Shown in pieces: positions 7,407 to 15,170 of a stretch of DNA of 64,000 nt. Location of the stretch: positions 62,001 through 126,000 of IMG/VR virus record IMGVR_UViG_3300036770_008686; one strand, given 5' to 3'. Each line of letters starts with the position of its first letter. Within the stretch, counting starts at the first letter, position 1. Under the pieces are notes generated by a model. It made no database searches and was not told the DNA's origin. It saw only the letters and a program-made list of their open reading frames with translations. Both the position numbers and the translations under genes were made by a program. The stretch comes from a virus.

Positions 7407-8081
7407 TTAGAAATCCACCGGTTTAAAGTTCTCAAAAACGAATCCGAATCCTAAAACTTTAAAAGAAAAAACAACGCTATATTTTGTTTTTCTCAAACAA
7501 ACGCCAGTAGAAATTTCTTCTAAATATAAACCATATCGCTGTTCTTTATAACATGGTTTGTAAAATAAAACAAAATTTGGATAAGTTAGCCTAAACCTTG
7601 CTAGAGGAAGTCCTACAAATTTAAAAATTGGATAAAAAATAAATTTGTGAAAAAACTTGCCAATTTTTCTTGAAAAGCTTTTCTCTTTATTTCTTTGCAA
7701 CTCAAGAAGCCTATCCATCGTTTGCTTTCTTGATGCATGTTCATTTTTTTTGAAATTAATGAGTTTTATGTCTTGAAGAACACCATCTGTAAATTTTGCA
7801 TCAAAGTCTGCACAATAGTCAACTAGATCTGTTGTCTCGTAGGCGTAAAATCTTATTATTCCATGATAAAAAAGTTTTTTCTTTTCTTTTAAATCTTTTT
7901 TATCTTCTTCTTCATAAAAATTTTCTCTAACATATAAATAACCATCATTTTCAATAAAATAACAAGACAAAGTATTATCAAGAGACTTTGTTTGATATTG
8001 AATATTTTTAAAATTAACCATTTCCTCGGGAACTGGCATTGCTACTTGGTCGCCTAAACAAATATAATCAAACATTCCCAT
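7407..8081 (-). CDS. MGMFDYI family conserved phage protein
   Basis: 224 aa. The N-terminus MGMFDYICLG...NIQYQTKSLDNTLSCYFIENDGYLYV matches a pattern (MGMFD.., QTK.LD..L..Y.I..DG.L) recurrent in phage and bacterial hypothetical proteins of unknown role. A hydrophobic stretch around residues 145-170 (FFHKFIFYPIFKFVGLPLARF) may be a membrane-associated helix. ATG with AGGAG upstream. Confidence 0.85.
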   Translation of the reverse strand: MGMFDYICLGDQVAMPVPEEMVNFKNIQYQTKSLDNTLSCYFIENDGYLYVRENFYEEEDKKDLKEKKKLFYHGIIRFYAYETTDLVDYCADFDAKFTDGVLQDIKLINFKKNEHASRKQTMDRLLELQRNKEKSFSRKIGKFFHKFIFYPIFKFVGLPLARFRLTYPNFVLFYKPCYKEQRYGLYLEEISTGVCLRKTKYSVVFSFKVLGFGFVFENFKPVDF

Positions 8082-8092
8082 ATTTTATTCTC

Positions 8093-8635
8093 CTAAATAT
8101 TATATAGTTGTTGAACAATTGCTTTGTTGTGCAAATCGACAATATATTCTGCTGTTTCTTTGTCTAATGTTCCGTCTGGAACGATGTCTTCGATTTCATA
8201 AATCGTTTCTTCGCCGGTATACGGTCCACGAACATACTTTACAGAATACCGTATTTTCTCTGTGGGCAAAATTAATCTACACCAACAATTTTCTCCCACA
8301 TTACAAACATCCGTTTTCCAAGGAATAGATAAGCTATGTTGTTGGGCTTGTTCGTAATTTCTAGGTTCAGATTGCTCTTGAGATACGTGAATAATTGGTA
8401 GTTTTTTATCTAAAAAACTATTATGAAGATTAATAATATATTCTGCTGTTTCTTTGTCTACCGATCCCCAATCAATTACACAATCTAAAACAGCAGTTTC
8501 CCCATTAGATTCGAGAACATATTCTGGTTGTTCTACCGGTCGTATAAGTCTACACCAACAATCTTCGCCGCTATGGCAAAAATCTATTTTCCAAGGAACA
8601 CTTAAAACTTTTTGCTTTGCTTGCTTGTAATTCAT
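8093..8635 (-). CDS. Two-repeat protein with CWCRL motif
   Basis: 180 aa made of two tandem repeats of about 80 residues. Each repeat has NY[K/E]QA[K/Q]Q....S[V/I]PWK.D.C..GE[D/N]CWCRLI.P.E and ends in DKETAEYI[I/V][N/D]LHN. A single ancestral domain was duplicated within the gene. The Cys triad in each repeat could bind metal. The phrase DKETAEYIxxLHN resembles a pattern common in short phage proteins. No function known. Confidence 0.85.
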   Translation of the reverse strand: MNYKQAKQKVLSVPWKIDFCHSGEDCWCRLIRPVEQPEYVLESNGETAVLDCVIDWGSVDKETAEYIINLHNSFLDKKLPIIHVSQEQSEPRNYEQAQQHSLSIPWKTDVCNVGENCWCRLILPTEKIRYSVKYVRGPYTGEETIYEIEDIVPDGTLDKETAEYIVDLHNKAIVQQLYNI

Positions 8636-8638
8636 ATT

Positions 8639-9406
8639 TTATTTTTCACATTTACAAAGCAATTCATCGTTTTCAAATGAACATTCTACCGTTTCTTTTG
8701 TTGCATCTTCTTTAACTATTTGCTTTAAATATGTTCTTGGTTTTAAATAATATCCACATTTTTTACAATATTTTTCATTCAAATAATCAATTAGTTTAAC
8801 CATTTGGCCGCCCATGACTAATTCATCAACCAATTTAATCCACGCTATATTTTCTCTGGTGTCATTGAGTCTGTAGTGCTTTTCCTCTATTATGTTAACC
8901 CAAACATCGATTGGATCTTTTTCGTTATAATCGATAATCTCGACACAATCTTTTAATTCTAAACTTGATGGAAGTTCAACATACCCAAACCGATCTTCTC
9001 TTTTAAAAATTCCTTGTCCAATTTGACTTAAATCTAAAAATTGTAGTTTGTCACTATGATCATCGCCCCAAACGCAACCAGATACAAAACCATACTGGCC
9101 GTTGCTTTCTTTTGGAACATAGAACTCCATTGGACAAAACCCATATCCATCTCTTTCCTCGCCACAAACATCCACGCAATCAGGCAGACTCATAACCCTA
9201 GTTCCAGTATAATCTTTGGAATACAAGGCATATGTCTTGCCATTTTGTTCGAATGGACAAAATGTATTAAAAAAAGTAGAATAGTTTCTTTGATAAGATC
9301 CTATCTGTTTTTCTTTGTAGAATATTTTAACATTTAAATAGTCCCAACAACCAGGTTTGGTGGGCACTTTTTCAACTTCAACGGTATATTGGCTTAATTT
9401 TTTCAT
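8639..9406 (-). CDS. Conserved hypothetical protein with C-terminal zinc module
   Basis: 255 aa. The core YQRNYSTFFNTFCPFEQNGKTYALYSKDYTGTRVM.LPDC.D.CGEE...GFCPMEFYVP matches a hypothetical family I recall from actinobacteria and large phages. The C-terminus has CKKCGYY and two further Cys (CKC), suggesting zinc. The ATG at 9406 is used instead of an in-frame GTG two codons before. Function unknown. Confidence 0.85.
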   Translation of the reverse strand: MKKLSQYTVEVEKVPTKPGCWDYLNVKIFYKEKQIGSYQRNYSTFFNTFCPFEQNGKTYALYSKDYTGTRVMSLPDCVDVCGEERDGYGFCPMEFYVPKESNGQYGFVSGCVWGDDHSDKLQFLDLSQIGQGIFKREDRFGYVELPSSLELKDCVEIIDYNEKDPIDVWVNIIEEKHYRLNDTRENIAWIKLVDELVMGGQMVKLIDYLNEKYCKKCGYYLKPRTYLKQIVKEDATKETVECSFENDELLCKCEK

Positions 9407-9418
9407 TTTCACTTCTAA

Positions 9419-9700
9419 TTAGGAGTAATACTCAGAAGGATCAGGCCATGCATCTTCTTTTCTAAAGGTTAAATATAAAACTTCAAGGAAGCAATCTTTA
9501 CAAAGACACATCTTATGAATTTCACTTCTTTTTATCTCATCAACACCTAGTGGAAAATTATTTCCCACAAGCCCGCCTTCTTTTTGCTCCGCAATATAAA
9601 TATTGCCTTCAATTATAAAACCATTTGGAATAGATCCATCATCGCTTGGCATTATTATTGCTTCACACTTATCACACAAACAAAGTTCAATAGTTCTCAT
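9419..9700 (-). CDS. Zinc-binding small protein
   Basis: 93 aa. CLCDKC near the N-terminus and MCLCKDC near residue 65 form two CxxC pairs, a rubredoxin/zinc-ribbon-like arrangement. It lies two bases from the upstream 9703-9924 gene, in one operon. No further identification. Confidence 0.8.
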   Translation of the reverse strand: MRTIELCLCDKCEAIIMPSDDGSIPNGFIIEGNIYIAEQKEGGLVGNNFPLGVDEIKRSEIHKMCLCKDCFLEVLYLTFRKEDAWPDPSEYYS

Positions 9701-9702
9701 TT

Positions 9703-9924
9703 TTATTGCTCAGATATTATTATTCCATACTCAATAATGCCAAGTTCTTTATTTGCATTATTTGAAGCCTCTTCGAGAGTAACAAAAGGCCCATTTAAAA
9801 AAAGATCAAGGCTCAAAGCTGTTTCAAAATGAAGATTATTTTCAATACAATAAGTGGCAGAGCCTTCGCCCCAACGCCATCCATCTTCAAATTTTCGAAC
9901 AACAACAAAGTTATCTGCGCTCAT
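9703..9924 (-). CDS. MSADN family small protein
   Basis: 73 aa. Starts MSADNFVVVRKFEDGWRWGEG and ends in a VTLEEASNNANKELGIIEYGI segment. This resembles small phage and mycobacterial proteins beginning MSADNYYxVR with a ...EALxxAxxE..EYG tail. Compact alpha/beta, function unknown. Confidence 0.8.
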   Translation of the reverse strand: MSADNFVVVRKFEDGWRWGEGSATYCIENNLHFETALSLDLFLNGPFVTLEEASNNANKELGIIEYGIIISEQ

Positions 9925-9930
9925 TGTGAT

Positions 9931-10572
9931 TTACTCATCATGGTCTTTTTCATTATAATTAAATAATTGTGACGCTACTGCTCCTCCAACTTTTGATCTT
10001 CTATAATTTGAAGTGCAAGCACAAAGAGAAGTCCAAGCCTGATTAGCCCCTGTTGAATCGGCTGTATAATTTAATATCTTTGAGCGATCTACTCCAATGC
10101 CTCCTCCTGCCTTAAAGGCGTCTTGGTTTGCTCCTAAATAAGTAAAAGTCCAATTATATTTTTCTGTCTGGTGTTTGATTAGATCTTGAACTTGATTGCC
10201 GGAAAATTCCTTGCTAGCATTCTCATAACCATCAGTAATTATTACAAACAAAACCCTATCTGGTCTATCTTCTTCTTTCATTTGAGCTAGATTAATACCA
10301 ACGGTATTTATTGTTCTGGCCACAGCGTCAAACATGGCTGTTCCACCTCTAGGCGAAATCTTATATTTTTTAATATCACTAATGTCCATATTTTCATAAA
10401 CCGCATTATACTCGTCATCAAACTCATAAAGAGAAACATCGCACTGACCTAGTTTTTGATCTTTTTGATTTTTAATAAAGTTTTCTAAGCCACCATCCAT
10501 ATCTTTGGCAATATTGCTCATGCTGCCACTTCGATCAATAACAAATACTATTTTTGTATAGTTTTCTTTCAT
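9931..10572 (-). CDS. von Willebrand factor A domain protein
   Basis: 213 aa, one vWA domain. The MIDAS metal site is complete: DRSGSMS at residues 13-19, the Thr of GGTAMFD, and the Asp of ITDGYEN. Such proteins bind partners through Mg2+ and often work with MoxR-type AAA+ ATPases; one is encoded at 16432-17394. No signal peptide or membrane segment, so cytoplasmic. It leads an operon of small zinc proteins downstream. Confidence 0.92.
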   Translation of the reverse strand: MKENYTKIVFVIDRSGSMSNIAKDMDGGLENFIKNQKDQKLGQCDVSLYEFDDEYNAVYENMDISDIKKYKISPRGGTAMFDAVARTINTVGINLAQMKEEDRPDRVLFVIITDGYENASKEFSGNQVQDLIKHQTEKYNWTFTYLGANQDAFKAGGGIGVDRSKILNYTADSTGANQAWTSLCACTSNYRRSKVGGAVASQLFNYNEKDHDE

Positions 10573-10637
10573 ATTTTTACTCCCAATTAAGATAACAATA
10601 GTTTACCAAAAAATAAAAATCCTGCAAATAATCAAAC

Positions 10638-10961
10638 TCATTTATCATTTTTTTCAGGATTTTCATAATGAGGATAGTGGTCACCTAAGTTAAACGAATC
10701 ATATTCTTTTTTGTTTAAGTAAATCTTTTCTAACTTGTCTTGTCTCACAATTGTAATCAAAAATCTATCTGGAATCTGTACAGTTTTTTGAACTATATTC
10801 CAGGTTGTTTTTGGTTTGCCATCCCAGCCAATACCAAAACTAGGCACGATTGTTGATATTTTTTCATTATGTGCGGCTATAAATTCTTTATTTATAACTT
10901 TGCCTTGTATAAATTCGGGTTTGCATCCAATTAAAAGAACAAATAGTAATAATTTTTTCAT
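10638..10961 (-). CDS. Putative lipoprotein
   Basis: 107 aa from MKKLLLFVLLIGCKPEF. A short hydrophobic signal ends in a lipobox (LIGC, Cys at residue 13), so it is probably exported and lipidated by host enzymes. The mature part is mainly beta. The start was chosen because its ATG overlaps the upstream stop (ATGA) and gives a proper signal peptide. Possible role in superinfection exclusion or envelope modification, by analogy only. Confidence 0.78.
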   Translation of the reverse strand: MKKLLLFVLLIGCKPEFIQGKVINKEFIAAHNEKISTIVPSFGIGWDGKPKTTWNIVQKTVQIPDRFLITIVRQDKLEKIYLNKKEYDSFNLGDHYPHYENPEKNDK

Positions 10962-11197
10962 TCTTTCTTCGCAGGAGTTTGAGCATCTAATTTTTGACCA
11001 CAAAAAGGACAATAGTGAACCTCTAACTCAAATATACCAAAATCAGATTCAACAAAATGAACCCAATGAAGTTCGTTCCAATATACAATGTTGTTAACAG
11101 TGCAACAACCCGGCTTATTGTATTTTTTCTTTTCTATGTATTGATCTTTAGATAACAATCTTTTGGGGCGAGTTTTTTCAAATTTAAAATTTTTCAT
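10958..11197 (-). CDS. Zinc-ribbon protein (YCPFCG)
   Basis: 79 aa with a basic N-terminus and a C-terminal YCPFCGQKL half-ribbon; GCC near residue 32 may supply other ligands. Overlaps its neighbours at both ends by ATGA, so it is translated with them. Function unknown. Confidence 0.8.
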   Translation of the reverse strand: MKNFKFEKTRPKRLLSKDQYIEKKKYNKPGCCTVNNIVYWNELHWVHFVESDFGIFELEVHYCPFCGQKLDAQTPAKKE

Positions 11198-11436
11198 TTG
11201 TCCTTATAAATAAATTTCCATTCTGATAAGTCGATATCAACACCCGTAGCATCTTTAACTTTATTTGCTATATCTAGTGCATTAGATGTAATCCTGTTTA
11301 CTGCATCACGACCCGCCTGAGCACATAATCCCATTTCTAATATACTAGCGTCGTTCATAACGTGATGAATAATGTCTTCCCATTGACTTTTTGTGAGGGA
11401 TAGTGTGGCGGTAATGATTTCATTTTTGTCAGTCAT
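11194..11436 (-). CDS. Hypothetical protein (80 aa)
   Basis: 80 aa from MTDKNEIITATLSLTKSQWEDIIHHVMND, probably all helical with LSLTKSQWEDI as a likely first helix. ATG 11436 is preceded by GGAAAAAAG. A TTGACA occurs about 60 bases upstream but without a convincing -10. Unrecognised. Confidence 0.78.
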   Translation of the reverse strand: MTDKNEIITATLSLTKSQWEDIIHHVMNDASILEMGLCAQAGRDAVNRITSNALDIANKVKDATGVDIDLSEWKFIYKDK

Positions 11437-11524
11437 TTCTTTTTTCCTTAGCACCAAAAAAAACCACGAAAAATTTCATGTCAATCTCGCAAGTATGTTG
11501 ATCGGCGTATTGGGGTTTACACAC

Positions 11525-11971
11525 TCAGACATTGTTTAAATGATTGATCACAGCCGCAGCTATTTGAATATTTATTCCAATATTCTCATCAGTTTGAAAA
11601 AAAGACCCTTCAATGTTAGCATCATCAAAATCGTCTATTATTGCAAACTTTTGCACACTAGGATTATTTGCAAGCCACGCCATTATCTCTTCGCTTCTCT
11701 TGACCCAACGGCCATCCCAGCTTGCAGATCTTTCTAAAACAGGAGTGCAGTCATGAATTTCAAGTCTATGTTGGGCAAGTGATTGAACAACAAGATTTTT
11801 ATCTTTTTCTTGTATTCTCCAGGTGCTAGAGAGAACAATCCTTGCATCGGTTTCTTCGACTATTTTTGCAACAAGAGAAACAAGAGATTGATCAATAAAA
11901 TCGAACCCAAATTTTTTAATAAGCTTAGGAGTGTTAAGAACTCCATCGACATCAAGAAAAATAATTTTCAT
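11525..11971 (-). CDS. HAD-superfamily phosphatase-like protein
   Basis: 148 aa. HAD motif I is FLDVDGVLN (Asp nucleophile and Asp general acid), motif II is the Ser/Thr of VLSSTWR, and motif IV is AIIDDFDD. The small cap-less form with LSSTWR resembles HAD domains seen in phage polynucleotide-repair proteins. A phosphatase acting on nucleotides or 5'/3' nucleic-acid ends is plausible. A CGGTACGT element sits 33 bases upstream. Confidence 0.88.
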   Translation of the reverse strand: MKIIFLDVDGVLNTPKLIKKFGFDFIDQSLVSLVAKIVEETDARIVLSSTWRIQEKDKNLVVQSLAQHRLEIHDCTPVLERSASWDGRWVKRSEEIMAWLANNPSVQKFAIIDDFDDANIEGSFFQTDENIGINIQIAAAVINHLNNV

Positions 11972-12004
11972 TTATGCTTCCTCGCTCTGATCCTGTCGAG
12001 AGAT

Positions 12005-12012
12005 ACGTACCG
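12005..12012 (-). promoter_or_regulatory. CGGTACGT element
   Basis: Exact copy in the short gap between the 12261-12016 gene (stop four bases away) and the HAD gene. No terminator separates the two genes, so it may add an internal start. Confidence 0.5.
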
Positions 12013-12015
12013 ACC

Positions 12016-12261
12016 CTAAACCCCATCAGCATCTTCGCCATTAATATAATCTATAACAGGCTGCTCACAACAATCCAACATCTTTTTTAAAGAAGTTTTT
12101 AATCCTGCTATATTTTCTTCAAAGAAAATAGAACTTTCTTCTATGTGAACAACATCATTATTTTCGTCTAAAAAAACTTGATGAATTCCGTAAACTGTAA
12201 TGGGATTATCTAGGTAGTCTGGTCTGTTTGTTTTTTTTATCACCCTAAATTCCCAGCCCAT
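12016..12261 (-). CDS. MGWEFRV protein, relative of the MTWNxRV family
   Basis: 81 aa. MGWEFRVIKK, IHQVFLDENNDVVHI, LKTSLKKMLDCCEQPVIDY parallel the 3399-3815 protein (MTWNHRV, VKEVYYDDEDKIIG, KWIAEQIIKATEKPII), so these are two members of one family. ATG 12261 follows the preceding stop by one base. Function unknown. Confidence 0.82.
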   Translation of the reverse strand: MGWEFRVIKKTNRPDYLDNPITVYGIHQVFLDENNDVVHIEESSIFFEENIAGLKTSLKKMLDCCEQPVIDYINGEDADGV

Positions 12262-12262
12262 T

Positions 12263-12454
12263 TCAAAACATCCTTTCGATAGTTCCTTCGGGAACACTTA
12301 ATATTTCCATAATAGCTCTGGAGCAGCCGTCTATTTCGTAGATGGTTTCAGCATTGTGTTGATTAACTTCCACCTTAACACAATAATCTTTAATTATTGT
12401 AGCAAGCTCATAAAGATCTTTTATATCCTCTTCTTCTAGTTTTTTTCTTAACAT
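12263..12454 (-). CDS. Hypothetical protein (63 aa)
   Basis: 63 aa, acidic and helical (LEEEDIKDLYELATIIKDYC). Overlaps the exonuclease stop by 7 bases and precedes the MGWEFRV gene by one. Unrecognised. Confidence 0.78.
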   Translation of the reverse strand: MLRKKLEEEDIKDLYELATIIKDYCVKVEVNQHNAETIYEIDGCSRAIMEILSVPEGTIERMF

Positions 12455-12969
12455 TTTAAACCTTTCATTCCTTGTTTTTTCATTTTCAAAATAACCTCGG
12501 CATTACCAATAGCGTCGTTCACAGGATTGTGATCATGTATTGTGTCTCTTAAATTTTTCCAAGAAGCTCGTGCATCTCTTACAAAACCACAATAAAGATC
12601 TCCAATTCTTCGACCACTATAACCAAAAGGATTTTCTCCAAGAAAATTGTGAAAATAATAATTTATCCACTGCCAATCATAGCATGGATTGTCGCTGATG
12701 AAAACAGGCCTATCGTTTTTACTGTTTTCTACTATCCAATCTCTAAAAGAAATCATCACCTGCTTAGGTTCGTCAAAAATTAAATGCTTTTCTCTAGAGA
12801 AGCCACTTATCTTTAAAGCCTCATGCAGATAATTTTCAGAAATAGGCTTTGTTTTACCATAAAAAGTTTTGTTCAGATATTCGTCAACAATCACAGCTCC
12901 AAAACAAACCATGCTATAAATCGGAGGAACCGGTCCATCGCTCTCTACATCTACAACTATTAGTGGCAT
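12448..12969 (-). CDS. DEDDh 3'-5' exonuclease (DnaQ-like)
   Basis: 173 aa. Exo I is VVDVESDGP (Asp7, Glu9), Exo II lies in VFISDNPCYDWQW, and Exo III is HDHNPVNDA (His with catalytic Asp). The lone domain without polymerase resembles phage exoribonuclease/exodeoxyribonuclease domains. Probable substrates are single-stranded RNA or DNA ends. ATG 12969 overlaps the upstream stop by ten bases and removes a hydrophobic out-of-family extension. Confidence 0.88.
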   Translation of the reverse strand: MPLIVVDVESDGPVPPIYSMVCFGAVIVDEYLNKTFYGKTKPISENYLHEALKISGFSREKHLIFDEPKQVMISFRDWIVENSKNDRPVFISDNPCYDWQWINYYFHNFLGENPFGYSGRRIGDLYCGFVRDARASWKNLRDTIHDHNPVNDAIGNAEVILKMKKQGMKGLKC

Positions 12970-13508
12970 GAATATTTTTCCCAATATAAAGAAGAGTAAA
13001 ATTTCCAAATAGAATCAATAAAAAATTTGGCAGTGATTAAACTGCTAGACTCAGCCGAAATAACACTTTCGGCATAATCTTCTGGTTCGTTTCTTGTTGC
13101 TGGTATGCTATGTCCAACGACTACCTCCCAAACAGGGATTTCTTTAAAACAAGATATTGTTTCAACTTCTTTTATAGAACATGCTATTGAAATTCCACAG
13201 TCTTCACATTCTATTATTTTTTCTTCATCATTAATTTTAACGTTAACAAAAGAGAAAAAATGCTTCATTGAATCTAGAATAATTTCCTTAAGTTCTTCCC
13301 AATTATTTTTGGCAAATTCCTCTAATTCGGGATATTTACCGTTATTGTGTTCCAACTCTAAAATTGGCTTTACAAATCTTTTTTCAATAGAAATTTTATT
13401 GCCATAGGTTTCAACTACAAAAATATTATCATGCTCTTCTAAAAGAACTCCTTTTATCCACTTTTCGCCTCTCATTATACCGACTTTTGTAAATACTTTT
13501 ATTTTCAT
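12960..13508 (-). CDS. Hypothetical protein with Cys cluster (182 aa)
   Basis: 182 aa. An N-terminal beta region (KWIKGVLLEEHDNIFVVETYGNKISIEKRFVKPI) looks SH3/KOW-like. In the middle CEDCGISIAC suggests a metal site, and EIPVWEVVVGHSIPATRNEPED follows. Coupled to the exonuclease gene downstream. No assigned family. Confidence 0.8.
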   Translation of the reverse strand: MKIKVFTKVGIMRGEKWIKGVLLEEHDNIFVVETYGNKISIEKRFVKPILELEHNNGKYPELEEFAKNNWEELKEIILDSMKHFFSFVNVKINDEEKIIECEDCGISIACSIKEVETISCFKEIPVWEVVVGHSIPATRNEPEDYAESVISAESSSLITAKFFIDSIWKFYSSLYWEKYSCH

Positions 13509-13533
13509 TTTTCTACTCCAAAAAAATTATATT

Positions 13534-13752
13534 TCATAAAATGAAAGAACGAACAGAGTAATTAGGATCAACCACAATAAACAATTCAGAGTTATCAACA
13601 GAACAATAACATTTGATATTCTTATTGTTCTGACAAATAAACTCGAATTCTTTTTTTATTAATTCAAATTTTTTTGAATCTTTTTTTATCCTAATAATAG
13701 GATTTTGTTCTAAAACACAAAGAATATTTTTCGAAAAATTAGAAAGTTTCAT
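13534..13752 (-). CDS. Hypothetical protein (72 aa)
   Basis: 72 aa, starts MKLSNFSKNILCVLEQNPIIRIKKDSKKF. Contains two short beta-like stretches around a Cys-containing center. A perfect-arm hairpin (13761-13782) lies just before its start and may cover the ribosome-binding region. Unrecognised. Confidence 0.75.
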   Translation of the reverse strand: MKLSNFSKNILCVLEQNPIIRIKKDSKKFELIKKEFEFICQNNKNIKCYCSVDNSELFIVVDPNYSVRSFIL

Positions 13753-13760
13753 AATGAATA

Positions 13761-13782
13761 CCCAACCCCTAAAGGGATTGGG
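13761..13782 (-). promoter_or_regulatory. Hairpin overlapping the start region of 13752-13534
   Basis: CCCAA.CCC and GGG.TTGGG arms flank a TTTA loop, ending 8 bases before the ATG. The only SD-like bases (AGGGG, TTGGG) lie in its 3' arm, so it could gate translation. It could instead be the terminator of the 14234-13845 gene, but no T-run follows. Confidence 0.45.
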
Positions 13783-13834
13783 TTTCCTGCTTCCGAGATC
13801 ATTTAAAATTTTAAAAGGACGACCAACTGTGGAT

Positions 13835-13842
13835 TCGTACCC
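13835..13842 (-). promoter_or_regulatory. Variant of the CGGTACGT element (GGGTACGA)
   Basis: TCGTACCC on the plus strand. It lies directly after the stop of 14234-13845, 82 bases before the next start, in the usual orientation. Two bases differ from the exact element. Confidence 0.3.
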
Positions 13843-13844
13843 AA

Positions 13845-14234
13845 TTACTTTTTTATATAATTTTTAAATAAATTAAAAAGAGTTAAAAAATAATTTGCTT
13901 TAATAGACTCTTTTTGCACATCATACTCTTTGAATTCATTTATCAATATATAAATTAACTTTCCACTTTTAAATTCTGCAATATAACTGACATAGATTTG
14001 TTTTTTTGGAGGATCATCAAAAAAATGAGTATAAAAAGTCAAAAAACCATCATATTGAATTTGTTTATATTCACCATTTATATTTTTGTATAATTTTTTT
14101 TTGTATATTTTATATTGATCAAATTTTTTAGATAAACAATTAGTTTTAAAAGGCTCGAGGCTCCAATTAGTTTGTAGAAATCTTAATCCTTCTGGGATTG
14201 GGAAAGGATCAGAACAAACAATAATATCATGCAT
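13845..14234 (-). CDS. Hypothetical protein (129 aa)
   Basis: 129 aa, aromatic- and Lys-rich, starts MHDIIVCSDPFPIPEGLRFLQTNWSLEPF. The pattern IYKKKLYKNINGEYKQIQYDGFLTFYTHF suggests repeated beta hairpins. Overlaps the deaminase stop by eight bases (ATGCATGA). No known family. Confidence 0.8.
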   Translation of the reverse strand: MHDIIVCSDPFPIPEGLRFLQTNWSLEPFKTNCLSKKFDQYKIYKKKLYKNINGEYKQIQYDGFLTFYTHFFDDPPKKQIYVSYIAEFKSGKLIYILINEFKEYDVQKESIKANYFLTLFNLFKNYIKK

Positions 14235-14649
14235 AAACTTTTAAACTTTTTAAGTTTACTTGGCTAAAATCTTGAAGTTTATTGGTATAAAAAACTTTTT
14301 TAAACCCAAGTCTAAGTATCATGTCTAAGCAGCCATTACAAGGTCTGCTATAGTCTATTTCGTTTTTCCTGTTTATTCTTGTATTAACTAGTATTAAACT
14401 CTTGCAGTTCTTCCCATATTTTAAAACAGCATTAACTTCGGAGTGGGTTCCAACAATATCGCTTATTCTGCTTTTTTGTTTGTTTATATAATTAAAGTTT
14501 AAATTATAAGGATGAGTTTTTGGATTGTTTATTCCTATAGACAAAATTCTGTTGCCGTCTAATATGAAGCTAAAATGCCTGCATCTGTGGTGGTGCTTCT
14601 TTTTACCCGCCAGAGCGTGGCTAATTTCTATTATCCTATCAAAATTCAT
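14227..14649 (-). CDS. Deoxycytidylate/cytidine deaminase-like protein
   Basis: 140 aa. The zinc-dependent deaminase signature is complete: HSEVNAV (HxE, zinc His and catalytic Glu) and SRPCNGC (PCxxC, two zinc Cys). The N-terminal strand with ILSIGINNPKTHP fits the fold. Likely deaminates dCMP or a related pyrimidine for phage nucleotide supply; RNA editing is the alternative. Upstream is a separate small gene ending at 14663, so the true start is ATG 14649 or 14655. Confidence 0.88.
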   Translation of the reverse strand: MNFDRIIEISHALAGKKKHHHRCRHFSFILDGNRILSIGINNPKTHPYNLNFNYINKQKSRISDIVGTHSEVNAVLKYGKNCKSLILVNTRINRKNEIDYSRPCNGCLDMILRLGFKKVFYTNKLQDFSQVNLKSLKVYA

Positions 14650-14662
14650 AAACATGATGATA

Positions 14663-14827
14663 TCAAAAATTATCTTCTGCTTCAAATAGTTCTTTTGGAT
14701 AACAGTGCTCTTCTTGATTGTCATCAACTATAAAATAGCAAAATTGATTTTCTTTAATAACAATATAAATAAAACCAATTTTCAAAGACAAAGGATAGCC
14801 ACAATTATCTTTACACAATACTTTCAT
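14663..14827 (-). CDS. Small SH3-like hypothetical protein (54 aa)
   Basis: 54 aa, starts MKVLCKDNCGYPLSLKIGFIYIVI and ends EEHCYPKELFEAEDNF. The sequence K-V-L-C....PLS.K.G..Y.VI......Y.IVDD...E..YP.ELF is the pattern of small SH3-like proteins common in phages. It ends just before the deaminase start and resolves where that gene begins. Four Cys/His may bind metal. Confidence 0.75.
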   Translation of the reverse strand: MKVLCKDNCGYPLSLKIGFIYIVIKENQFCYFIVDDNQEEHCYPKELFEAEDNF

Positions 14828-14867
14828 AAAAAGTATATATGTAATTTTTTTAACTATTTTACTTTTA

Positions 14868-15128
14868 ATGACCTACTTTTTAATAATTTTATGTAGCTTT
14901 ATTTTTATTTTTAATGTTTATTTATTAAACCTTTGTTTGCTAAAATACAAAAAAAATGATTATTGGAAAACAGTTAATCATTTGTTAACTGATTTTGATT
15001 ATTTTCAATTTATAGGAGGTCCATGCGATGGTGAATTTAGGTTTTTACCAAAAGAAAAAACATATTTTATATACAAAAAAATACATCATTATCAAAAAAA
15101 TGAAAAAAAATATGTTTATATAAAATGA
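14868..15128 (+). CDS. Membrane-anchored GGPxDG family protein
   Basis: 86 aa on the plus strand, in a divergent arrangement. An N-terminal transmembrane segment (residues 4-26) precedes a small soluble domain with FIGGPCDGEFRFLPKE, like the GG-x-x-DG short proteins seen in many phages. A TATATA box lies about 35 bases upstream and no SD is clear. Function unknown. Confidence 0.75.
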   Translation: MTYFLIILCSFIFIFNVYLLNLCLLKYKKNDYWKTVNHLLTDFDYFQFIGGPCDGEFRFLPKEKTYFIYKKIHHYQKNEKKYVYIK

Positions 15129-15162
15129 CCCCGGCTCTAAAACAAACTTTAGAGCCGGGGTC
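15127..15162. terminator. Bidirectional terminator between convergent genes
   Basis: A perfect 15-bp stem (15127-15141 with 15148-15162) rich in G/C. It begins inside the stop region of the plus-strand gene and ends nine bases before the stop of the minus-strand secreted-protein gene, so it can serve both. Confidence 0.85.
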
Positions 15163-15170
15163 AAAATTAA

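Noticed and set aside
11458-11524. TTGACA as a promoter for the 11436 gene
   Set aside because: No -10 hexamer at an acceptable distance; only T and G runs follow.
13800-13845. Possible second tRNA (GGGTACGAATCC looks like a T-arm)
   Set aside because: No acceptor, D or anticodon arm can be built on either strand; better explained as a variant CGGTACGT site.
14705-14896. Plus-strand 63-codon frame
   Set aside because: Antisense to the small 54-aa gene, which has the better protein pattern; AT-driven composition.
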